Positions 1 to 5,473 of a stretch of DNA of 10,874 bases are shown in pieces. The position numbers and the translations under genes are program-made. The stretch comes from Holophagaceae bacterium. GTDB lineage: Bacteria > Acidobacteriota > Holophagae > Holophagales > Holophagaceae. The stretch covers positions 1 through 10,874 of the forward strand of contig JANXYT010000431.1 of NCBI GenBank assembly GCA_025355915.1, read 5' to 3'. Within the stretch, counting starts at the first letter, position 1; every line of letters begins with the position of its first letter. A model generated the notes under the pieces. That model was given only the letters and a program-made list of their open reading frames with translations. It had not been told where the DNA came from and did no database searches.

Positions 1-2
1 CA

Positions 3-683
3 CGACCGGAATTCGGCGAGGATCTGTCGAACCTCTTCAATATGCTCACGGGCTACACCCGGCCGCCCCGCTTCCATCGGATCCTGCTGGCGCCCCAGCA
101 CCTCAAGAAGGCCCTCAAGGCCCGCATCCAGCGGGAGATCAGCCACGCGCGGGAGGGCCGGCCCGCCCGCATGGTGCTCAAGATGAACGCCCTGGTGGAC
201 CCGCAGATCATCCAGATGCTCTACGAGGCCAGCCGCGAGGGCGTGAAGGTGGATCTCATCGTGCGGGGCACCTGCTGCCTGCGGTCCGGCGTGCCGGGGC
301 TGTCCGAGAACATCCGGGCCCTGTCCATCCTGGACCGCTTCCTGGAGCACACCCGGATCTACCACTTTGCCAACGATGGCCAGCCCGAAACCCTCCTCTC
401 CAGCGCCGACCTCATGCCGCGGAACCTGGACCGCCGCGTGGAGCTGGCCTTCCCCCTGGTGGATCCGCTGCTGGCGGCCCAGGTCATGGAGATGGTCGAA
501 ATGCAGCTGCACGACACCTTGAAGGGCCGGGTCCTGGGGCCCGAGGGTGATGTCTTGCGCCGTGGCCTGGAGCCGCAGGACCCACCGCTCCGCAGCCAGC
601 TCCGCATCTACGAACACACCCTGCTCGCCAGCGGCGTGGGGGCCATGACGCAGAAGCTGGGGCCGTTGGATCCAGACATCTGA
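3..683 (+). CDS. ppk1: Polyphosphate kinase 1, C-terminal part
   Basis: The gene enters from the left edge, and 226 codons are visible up to TGA. PPK1 reversibly transfers the ATP gamma-phosphate to a growing polyphosphate chain on an autophosphorylated histidine. The visible part covers the end of the third domain and the C-terminal domain. It reads FNMLTGYT, then LKMNALVDPQIIQMLYEAS, GVKVDLIVRGTCCLR, GVPGLSENIR, RFLEHTRIYHF and SSADLMPRNLDRRVE, all of which are recognisable PPK1 blocks. The His in FLEHTRI matches a conserved active-site histidine of the family. The N-terminal and central domains, including the phosphorylated histidine, lie outside the window. The C-terminus looks complete. 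The gene is followed by a palindromic intergenic element carrying a terminator-like hairpin, so it is probably the last gene of its transcript. Confidence 0.95.
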   Translation, partial: RPEFGEDLSNLFNMLTGYTRPPRFHRILLAPQHLKKALKARIQREISHAREGRPARMVLKMNALVDPQIIQMLYEASREGVKVDLIVRGTCCLRSGVPGLSENIRALSILDRFLEHTRIYHFANDGQPETLLSSADLMPRNLDRRVELAFPLVDPLLAAQVMEMVEMQLHDTLKGRVLGPEGDVLRRGLEPQDPPLRSQLRIYEHTLLASGVGAMTQKLGPLDPDI

Positions 684-702
684 TCCGCCCCATCAAAAGG
701 CG

Positions 703-816
703 GCTGGTCACGGAAGGCGCGAAAGCACACAGAAACCAGGGAAGAAGGGCCGAACGGGGCATCCTGGTTTCTTTTTCCGTGCCTTTTGCGCATCTTCTGC
801 GCCTTCCGTGACCAGC
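703..816. repeat. Imperfect long palindrome (MITE-like / extragenic palindromic element)
   Basis: The ends are a perfect 18-bp inverted repeat: GCTGGTCACGGAAGGCGC at 703-720 and its reverse complement at 799-816. Nested inside is a second perfect 10-bp pair (AGAAACCAGG at 731-740, CCTGGTTTCT at 763-772). The right arm carries about 16 extra bases between the two paired blocks compared with the left arm, so the whole element is an imperfect hairpin of 114 bp. No protein-coding content is supported. The architecture resembles a non-autonomous palindromic repeat family, but only one copy is visible here. Confidence 0.6.
731..776 (+). terminator. Terminator-like hairpin after ppk1
   Basis: A perfect 10-bp stem (731-740 with 763-772) with a 22-nt loop is followed directly by TTTT at 773-776 on the + strand. 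It lies 47 bp after the ppk1 stop and could end that transcript before the mrp gene. The large loop makes it less than ideal. Confidence 0.45.
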
Positions 817-872
817 TTTGCGTGTTTCGACCGCCATCCCCGCCGTGTCAAACTGGTGGGCTGGAGACACGC

Positions 873-1907
873 ATGACGAAAATCAGCCGCGCCGCCCTGT
901 TCGAAGCCCTGAACGCCTATGTCGTGCCCGGGACCAACGCCACCCTCAGCACCCTCAAGGCCATCAAGGGCATCGATGTGACCGAGGGCAAGGTGACGGT
1001 GCTGCTGCAGCTCCTGGAGGCCTACCAGGATCGCGTGCAGGTCATCAAGCAGGCCCTGGAGGAGCTCATCCTGAACCAGCCGGGCGTGGCAGCGGCCGAT
1101 ATCGAAATCGGTTGGGAGAAGACCGCCCAGGTCGAGTTCAAGAACCTCATTCCGGGCATCAAGCGTTGCGTGGTGGTGGGATCGGGCAAGGGCGGCGTGG
1201 GCAAGAGCACCGTCACGGTGAACCTCGCCATCGCCATGGCGCAGCAGGGCCTGAAGGTGGGCCTGCTGGATTCCGACATCTACGGTCCCTCCATCCCCAT
1301 GATGCTGGGCCTGAAGGACTCGCCCCTGGGCACCCCGGACGGCCAGATTCTTCCGCTCGAAAAGTTCGGCATCAAGGTCATGTCGATGGGCCTGCTCATC
1401 GAGGAGGACCGTCCCGTCATCTGGCGGGGCGCCATGCTCAACAAAGCCCTTCAGCAGTTCCTGAAGGATGTGGCCTGGGGCGACCTCGATGTGCTCTTCA
1501 TCGATCTGCCGCCGGGCACCGGCGATGTGCAGCTCACGCTGATCCAGAACGCCCAGGTGGACGGCGCGGTCATCGTCAGCACGCCCCAGGACGTGGCCTT
1601 CCTCGACGCCAAGAAGGCCATCGGCATGTTCAGTACCGTGAAGGTGCCAGTGATCGGCATCATCGAAAACATGAGCAGCTTCATCTGCCCTGGCTGCGGC
1701 CAGGAGACCCAGATCTTCGGCCATGGCGGCGTAAAGGCCGCCGCGGCGCGCATGGAGCTGCCTTTCCTGGGCGAAGTGCCCATCGACCTCACCATCCGGG
1801 AGGGGGGCGACAGCGGCGATCCCCTGGTGCACGCCCATCCCGATAGCCCCCAGACCAAGGTCTTCCAGAGCATGGCCGACACCCTCAGGGGCGTGCTGAA
1901 GCTCTGA
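873..1907 (+). CDS. mrp: Mrp/ApbC/NBP35-family P-loop ATPase (Fe-S cluster carrier)
   Basis: This 344-residue protein probably binds and delivers Fe-S clusters to apo-proteins in an ATP-dependent way in the cytosol. Residues ~5-85 look like the MIP18/DUF59 domain often fused to bacterial Mrp. Next come the deviant Walker A GSGKGGVGKST (103-113), the switch region DSDIYGPS (133-140), DLPPGTGD (211-218) and an Fe-S ligating CPGC (Cys272, Cys275). The ATG at 873 is chosen because GGAG lies 6 bp upstream and the encoded protein starts just before the DUF59 domain. The longer frame starting at 786 runs through the upstream palindrome and is unlikely. Length and domain order are typical of the family. 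The target proteins cannot be inferred from the context. Confidence 0.93.
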   Translation: MTKISRAALFEALNAYVVPGTNATLSTLKAIKGIDVTEGKVTVLLQLLEAYQDRVQVIKQALEELILNQPGVAAADIEIGWEKTAQVEFKNLIPGIKRCVVVGSGKGGVGKSTVTVNLAIAMAQQGLKVGLLDSDIYGPSIPMMLGLKDSPLGTPDGQILPLEKFGIKVMSMGLLIEEDRPVIWRGAMLNKALQQFLKDVAWGDLDVLFIDLPPGTGDVQLTLIQNAQVDGAVIVSTPQDVAFLDAKKAIGMFSTVKVPVIGIIENMSSFICPGCGQETQIFGHGGVKAAAARMELPFLGEVPIDLTIREGGDSGDPLVHAHPDSPQTKVFQSMADTLRGVLKL

Positions 1908-1944
1908 ACCGGACGGAAAGGCCGCCTTCGGGCTATCCTGGGCC

Positions 1945-2388
1945 ATGGCCAAGCCGCAGATTCCAGAGACCCTCGCTCCGGATCTTCTGGAGCGCCTGCG
2001 CGGGCGGTTCCATCCCTGGCCACTCATCAGCGGCTGGGGGCTGTCCATCGACTCGGTCGCGCCGGGCGCGGCGGTCATGGTGCTGGTGCCCACCAAGGCC
2101 GTCATCAATGGCATCCGCGGCAACGTGAATGGGGGCGTGCTCGCCACCATGGCCGACATGGTGAGCGCCTTGGCCCTCAGCACCGCGTTCGATGGCGCCA
2201 TGCCCTTCGCCACGTCCGATCTGCACATCCGCTACCTGGAGCCCGCCCGGGGCCAGGTGCGTGGCGAGGCCCAGGTGGTGCGGATATCGGGACGGAGCGG
2301 GATCCTGGAATGCCGCCTCACCTGCGGTGACCACCTGGTGGCCCTCAGCACGGCCAACTTCGCCATCAAGTCCGGGCTTGGGGGCTAG
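1945..2388 (+). CDS. PaaI-like hotdog-fold acyl-CoA thioesterase
   Basis: The 147-residue protein matches the PaaI/YbgC hotdog thioesterase pattern: GNVNGGVLATMADMV around 59-73 and SDLHIRYLEPARG at 91-103. Such enzymes hydrolyse acyl-CoA thioesters, usually as tetramers in the cytosol. The usual HGG of the active-site loop is NGG here (62-64), while the conserved acidic residue (Asp71) is present, so activity is plausible but the substrate is unknown. No clear Shine-Dalgarno precedes the ATG. The TATCCT just upstream (1935-1940) would allow a near-leaderless transcript, which is inference. The stop codon abuts the ATG of the potassium channel gene, so the two are probably co-transcribed. Confidence 0.8.
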   Translation: MAKPQIPETLAPDLLERLRGRFHPWPLISGWGLSIDSVAPGAAVMVLVPTKAVINGIRGNVNGGVLATMADMVSALALSTAFDGAMPFATSDLHIRYLEPARGQVRGEAQVVRISGRSGILECRLTCGDHLVALSTANFAIKSGLGG

Positions 2389-3447
2389 ATGAAACTCGGG
2401 ACGCCCTTCCCTGTCGTGCGGGACGAGCAGCGCGACGCGCCGCTGCATCGTCTGCGCTACGCCCTCGTTCTGCTGGCTGCGGTCATCGTGGCGGGGGCCC
2501 TGGGGTACCACCTGCTGTCTCATCTCAATGCCCTCGACAGCTTCTACATGGCCATCACCACCCTGTTCACGGTGGGCTTCCGGGAACTGGGCGACGTGAA
2601 TGCCTGGACGAAAATCTTCACGATTTTCTACCTCATCATCGGCCTGGGCGTGGCTACTTACGCCATTTCGAATCTCACGGCCCTGCTCCTCGAGGGTGAC
2701 CTCCGGGGCTACATCATGGAGCGCCGCATGCAGAAACGCCTGGACGACCTCAAGGACCATGTCATCGTTTGCGGTTTCGGGAAGATGGGCTTCCAGGCCG
2801 CGTGGGAGCTGAAGAAAGCGAGCGTCCCCTTCGTCATCATCGAACAGGACGAAACCAAGGGGCGCAGCCCCCGGTTCGCCGGCGAACTGATCCTCTACGG
2901 CAACGCCATGGATGACCTGATGCTCGAGCGGGCAGGCATCCGCCAGGCCCGAGGTCTCATCACGGCCTTGACCACGGACGCGGACAACGTGCTGGTGACC
3001 CTCACGGTCAAACAGGTCCGCCCCGATCTGCCCGTGGTGGCCCGCAGCGCCAAGCTGGGCACCGAGCGGCAGCTCAAGGCCGCCGGGGCCGATCACATCG
3101 TGAGCCCCTATGAGATCGGCGGGCGCCGCATGGTGGGCCTGCTGCTCAAGCCGGAGATGATGAACTTCTTCGACATCGTGCTCCAGCAGGAGCAGTTCGA
3201 ATTGGGCCTGGAGCGCATCACCATCTCCCAAGGGAGCCCCCTGGTGGGCCAGACGCTGCGGGAGGCCCGGCTGCGACACGCCACCGGGTCCCTGCTGGTG
3301 GGGCTGGTCCATCCTGGCGCCGGCCTGCGCTTCAATCCCTCCGGCGACGAGCGGTTCCAGGCGGGCGATGAACTCCTGATCATGGGGCCCGCCGAAGCCT
3401 TGGCCAATCTGACCAGGCTTGCCCGGGAAGGGGGCACCCGGCAGTGA
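2389..3447 (+). CDS. Two-helix potassium channel with TrkA-N/TrkA-C (RCK) domains
   Basis: The 352-residue protein has a short cytoplasmic N-terminus, TM1 (~22-43), a pore helix and filter (~52-64), and TM2 (~75-100). A TrkA-N Rossmann domain follows (nucleotide-binding VIVCGFGKMG at 125-134, acidic strand end IIEQDE at ~150-155, GNAMDD at 171-176). A TrkA-C domain covers about 270-345. This is the MthK/Kch-like layout of a ligand-gated K+ channel in the inner membrane. The filter reads TVGF (61-64) and continues RELGD instead of canonical TVGYGD. The start ATG abuts the stop of the thioesterase gene, indicating translational coupling. K+ is the expected ion, but the altered filter leaves selectivity open. 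Confidence 0.87.
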   Translation: MKLGTPFPVVRDEQRDAPLHRLRYALVLLAAVIVAGALGYHLLSHLNALDSFYMAITTLFTVGFRELGDVNAWTKIFTIFYLIIGLGVATYAISNLTALLLEGDLRGYIMERRMQKRLDDLKDHVIVCGFGKMGFQAAWELKKASVPFVIIEQDETKGRSPRFAGELILYGNAMDDLMLERAGIRQARGLITALTTDADNVLVTLTVKQVRPDLPVVARSAKLGTERQLKAAGADHIVSPYEIGGRRMVGLLLKPEMMNFFDIVLQQEQFELGLERITISQGSPLVGQTLREARLRHATGSLLVGLVHPGAGLRFNPSGDERFQAGDELLIMGPAEALANLTRLAREGGTRQ

Positions 3448-3472
3448 CCTCCCCGGAAGGCGAGCCTACCGT

Positions 3473-3604
3473 TCAGTGCGCGGGCGCCGCGGGCTCAGGG
3501 GCAGGCCGCAGCGGACGGGCCACCACGCCGTGGGGTAGGCAGGCCTCCAGGTTCAGCCGCTCCCAGGCGGTGACCACCATGGCCTGGGCCATGCGCCGCA
3601 CCAT
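3473..3604 (-). CDS. Small hypothetical protein, 43 aa
   Basis: This is a minus-strand ORF whose ATG (3604-3602) is preceded by CCGGAGATCCC, giving GGAG at a 5-bp spacing. Nearly all third codon positions are G or C, as in the surrounding real genes. The protein begins MVRRMAQAMVVTAWERLN and ends in a proline/alanine-rich tail (PLRPAPEPAAPAH). Its N-terminal half could form one amphipathic helix. I do not recognise a family. It converges on the K+ channel gene (25 bp between stops) and diverges from arsR1. It could instead be the remnant of a longer gene, because the frame stays open upstream, but the ribosome binding site favours this start. Confidence 0.5.
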   Translation of the reverse strand: MVRRMAQAMVVTAWERLNLEACLPHGVVARPLRPAPEPAAPAH

Positions 3605-3707
3605 GGGATCTCCGGAAGGGATGGCTCCAGGTGACCTCCCCGTTTGAGGCATGACAATCGTGAAGCTGGTTCCGGGGTAGGATGAATACTCTTCGGAATA
3701 ACGCGAA
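3605..3707. promoter_or_regulatory. Divergent intergenic region between the 43-aa ORF and arsR1
   Basis: About 100 bp separate two outward-facing starts. The half nearest arsR1 (3660-3707) is the more AT-rich part and should hold its promoter. A repeated GAATA (3681-3685 and 3695-3699) is visible, but I cannot assign -35/-10 boxes or an ArsR operator with confidence. AGGTGACCT at 3629-3637 is a short palindrome. Confidence 0.3.
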
Positions 3708-4103
3708 ATGACGACTGACTCCCTCCGTCCCCTCGTGGACACCCTCAAGGCCCTGGCCCACCCCGTGCGCCTGCGCATCCTGGCGCTCCTGCGGGACGGC
3801 GAACTCTGCGTCTGCGAAGTGGCCGAGGTGCTGGGGCTGGCGCCCTCGACTGTCTCCGAGCACCTCACCGATTTGCGCCGGACGGGGGTGGTACGGGAGT
3901 GGAAGCTGGGTCGCTGGGTTCACGTCGCCCTGTCGGACGAAGCCGCCGCCCGGCCGGTGCTGGAGGCCCTCTGGCCCCTCATGGCCGTGGCGGAGGCCGA
4001 ACTGGCCAAGGACCGGGCCCAGGCCCGGGCCCTGCGCTGCGAAGCCTGTGGTCCCACCGGCTGCCCTGCCCCCATCGCCAGCTCCGGTATCCCATCCGCC
4101 TGA
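3708..4103 (+). CDS. arsR: ArsR/SmtB-family metalloregulator (arsR1)
   Basis: This 131-residue winged-helix repressor normally binds the ars promoter and leaves it when As(III) binds its cysteines. It contains LKALAHPVRLRILALL (13-28), the ELCVCE metal motif with Cys34 and Cys36 at the start of the recognition region, and the DNA-recognition helix APSTVSEHLTDLRRTG (45-60). The C-terminal extension carries three more cysteines (C111, C114, C119), which may form or add to a metal site. The CVC motif is that of classical E. coli-type ArsR. It heads a block with the CMD-like and ArsN-like genes. The Shine-Dalgarno is weak, but the ATG fits the family N-terminus. Confidence 0.9.
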   Translation: MTTDSLRPLVDTLKALAHPVRLRILALLRDGELCVCEVAEVLGLAPSTVSEHLTDLRRTGVVREWKLGRWVHVALSDEAAARPVLEALWPLMAVAEAELAKDRAQARALRCEACGPTGCPAPIASSGIPSA

Positions 4104-4133
4104 TCCCTGTCCCTCACTGCCCCAAGGAGCGCC

Positions 4134-4466
4134 ATGACCACCCACACCGAATCCCAGACCGAGACCGGCCTGAGCGAAACCACCCTCAATCTGGTCGCCC
4201 TGGGCGCCGCCATCGGGGCCAATGCCGAGCGGGCCTTCCGCGCCCACCAGTCCCGCCTTGAGGCCCTCGGCATCTCCAGGGAAGCCATGATCGAGGCCGT
4301 GAACATGGCCCTCCGCGTGAAGGGTGATCCCCACCAGATGATGCTGGCCCTGGCGGAATCCACCCTCACGGACGGCGGCGGCAGTGGCTGCTGCGGCGCG
4401 GCCTGCGCCTGTGAAGAGGCCGGCAAAGAGAAGGGCGACTGCGGCGACGACTGCGACTGCCGCTAG
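4134..4466 (+). CDS. Degenerate AhpD/carboxymuconolactone decarboxylase-like protein with Cys-rich tail
   Basis: The protein has 110 residues, and AAGGAG lies 5 bp before the ATG. Residues ~17-76 follow the AhpD/CMD helical pattern (LVALGAAIGAN, then a conserved His38, then LGISREAMIEAVNMALRVK). The catalytic NCxxC-type CxxC is replaced by Ala31-Glu-Arg-Ala34, so peroxidase-type disulfide chemistry at that site is not expected. A Gly-rich linker then leads to a tail with seven cysteines (C86, C87, C91, C93, C103, C107, C109) among Asp/Glu residues, which looks like a soft-metal binding region. Its position inside an ars block suggests As(III) binding, storage or delivery; that is inference. 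The fold assignment is by pattern only. Confidence 0.72.
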   Translation: MTTHTESQTETGLSETTLNLVALGAAIGANAERAFRAHQSRLEALGISREAMIEAVNMALRVKGDPHQMMLALAESTLTDGGGSGCCGAACACEEAGKEKGDCGDDCDCR

Positions 4467-4501
4467 GCGGTAGGACAAGGCCCTCGCGCCAAGGGAACCC
4501 C

Positions 4502-4984
4502 ATGATCCGTCCCGTTCAGCTGTCCGATGCCCAGGCCCTGGTGGATATCTACACTCCGTACGTCCGGGACACCGTCATCAGCTTCGAGGAGGAACCCATC
4601 ACGGAAGTCGAGATGGCCGCGCGCATTGCCAGGGTGACCGCCGCCTACCCCTGGCTGGTCGAGGAGGAGGAGGGCGCGGTGCTCGGCTACGCCTACGGGT
4701 CCAGCTGGAGGACGCGCCCCGCCTATCGCTTCACCGTGGAGACCACCATCTACCTCGCCCGCGGCCAGCACGGAAAGGGTATCGGGTCCCGGCTCTACGA
4801 ATCGCTGCTGGTGGACCTGCGGCAGCGCGGCTTTCATTCTGCCCTGGGCGGCATCGCGTTGCCCAATGAGCCCAGCATTCGCCTGCACGAGAAGCTCGGC
4901 TTCCGGAAGGTGGGCCACATGGCGGAGGCCGGCTGGAAGTTCGGCGCCTGGGTGGACGTGGGGTTTTGGGAGCTGATGTTATAA
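4502..4984 (+). CDS. arsN: GNAT N-acetyltransferase, ArsN/phosphinothricin acetyltransferase type
   Basis: The 160-residue protein has the Pat/Bar/ArsN layout: MIRPVQLSDAQALVDIYTPY at the N-terminus, SFEEEP (27-32), GYAYGSSWRTRPAY (62-75), TVETTIYL (78-85), the acetyl-CoA loop GQHGKGIGSRLYE (88-100) and HEKLGFRKVGH (129-139). Relatives acetylate the amino group of phosphinothricin or of its arsenical analogue arsinothricin. The location between arsR1 and arsR2-arsM-arsP favours the ArsN role. An AGGGA element precedes the ATG. Related enzymes can also act on methionine sulfoximine and similar substrates, so the true substrate is inferred from context. The stop codon overlaps the first base of the downstream operator-like palindrome. 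Confidence 0.78.
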   Translation: MIRPVQLSDAQALVDIYTPYVRDTVISFEEEPITEVEMAARIARVTAAYPWLVEEEEGAVLGYAYGSSWRTRPAYRFTVETTIYLARGQHGKGIGSRLYESLLVDLRQRGFHSALGGIALPNEPSIRLHEKLGFRKVGHMAEAGWKFGAWVDVGFWELML

Positions 4985-5005
4985 ATTTCGAAAAAAATCG
5001 AAATT
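4984..5005. promoter_or_regulatory. Probable ArsR operator palindrome upstream of arsR2
   Basis: This is a perfect 8-bp inverted repeat, AATTTCGA (4984-4991) and TCGAAATT (4998-5005), separated by six A residues. It sits in an AT-rich island within GC-rich DNA and just upstream of the -35 box. A third half-site, ATTTCGA (5020-5026), lies between -35 and -10. Dyads with TTCGA/TCGAA half-sites upstream of an autoregulated arsR are expected operator sites. Binding by ArsR2 (or ArsR1) is inferred. Confidence 0.6.
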
Positions 5006-5010
5006 AGAAC

Positions 5011-5038
5011 TTGCATCATATTTCGACAATCTTAGAAT
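5011..5038 (+). promoter_or_regulatory. Sigma-70-type promoter of the arsR2-arsM-arsP block
   Basis: The -35 box is TTGCAT (5011-5016), followed by a 16-bp spacer and the -10 box TAGAAT (5033-5038). This is the best promoter match in the arsenic region. The spacer holds an ATTTCGA half-site, so a bound repressor would cover the promoter. Confidence 0.6.
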
Positions 5039-5055
5039 TAAGCCAGGAGGAAGCC

Positions 5056-5403
5056 ATGACCGGCCCCGTGGAACAGGCAGCAGAGCAGCTGAAGGCCCTA
5101 GGCCATCCGGTGCGCCTGTCCATCCTGCGCCGCGTGGTGCAGGGCCCCCTGGCAGGGACGCCCGCCGGGGAGCTGCAATCGCGCCTGGAGATTCCAGCCT
5201 CCACCCTCAGCCATCATCTGGCCACCCTCGCCGACGCCGGCTTGGTGCAGGTGGCTCGGGAAGGCACGACGCTGCGCTACCGTGCTGATTTCAGCGTGCT
5301 GCGCGCCCTCACCGAATACCTCTGGCAGGACTGCTGCTCTGGCGGTGCCGAACCCCAGTCCGGGCCCGAGTCCAAACCCTCGCCCTGCTGCCGCAGGGAC
5401 TGA
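5056..5403 (+). CDS. arsR: ArsR-family metalloregulator (arsR2), C-terminal Cys-pair type
   Basis: The 115-residue winged-helix repressor starts at the ATG preceded by AGGAGG at a 5-bp spacing; a frame extension to 5011 would run into the promoter and is rejected. Visible parts are LKALGHPVRLSILRRV (12-27), the recognition helix IPASTLSHHLATLADAGLV (46-64) and the wing VAREGTTLRYR (66-76). There is no CVC in the recognition helix. Instead, cysteine pairs sit after the last helix (C93-C94) and at the end (C111-C112). This resembles ArsR types whose As(III)-binding cysteines moved to the C-terminus, so it differs from arsR1. It is the first gene of the arsM-arsP block and probably represses its own promoter. 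Confidence 0.9.
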   Translation: MTGPVEQAAEQLKALGHPVRLSILRRVVQGPLAGTPAGELQSRLEIPASTLSHHLATLADAGLVQVAREGTTLRYRADFSVLRALTEYLWQDCCSGGAEPQSGPESKPSPCCRRD

Positions 5404-5473
5404 CCTTCCACTGCCCTGGTCACTGGATGCACCTGCGTCCCAGGAACCGTCTACCTTCTTGAAAGGCCCTGCC

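Noticed and set aside
708..2228. Long minus-strand reading frame (506 codons) opposite mrp and the thioesterase gene
   Set aside because: It is antisense to clear conserved genes, has the His/Gly/Ala-rich composition typical of shadows in high-GC DNA, and matches no recognisable family.
1933..3312. Minus-strand 459-codon frame opposite the K+ channel gene
   Set aside because: It is a shadow of the channel and thioesterase genes, with His/Gly/Gln-rich composition and no motif.
3444..3647. Plus-strand 67-codon frame after the K+ channel
   Set aside because: It has no ribosome binding site of its own, and the composition is Ser/Arg/Gly-rich. The opposite strand holds the better-supported 43-aa ORF.
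3495..4478. Minus-strand 327-codon frame with a hydrophobic N-terminus
   Set aside because: It lies opposite arsR1 and the CMD-like gene. The hydrophobic start is only the antisense of the Cys/Gly-rich tail, and the interior is low-complexity Gly/His-rich.
5282..5473. N-terminal extension of ArsM in the open frame upstream of 5474
   Set aside because: It would overlap arsR2, is Pro/Ala-rich without similarity, and the ATG at 5474 gives the standard ArsM N-terminus.
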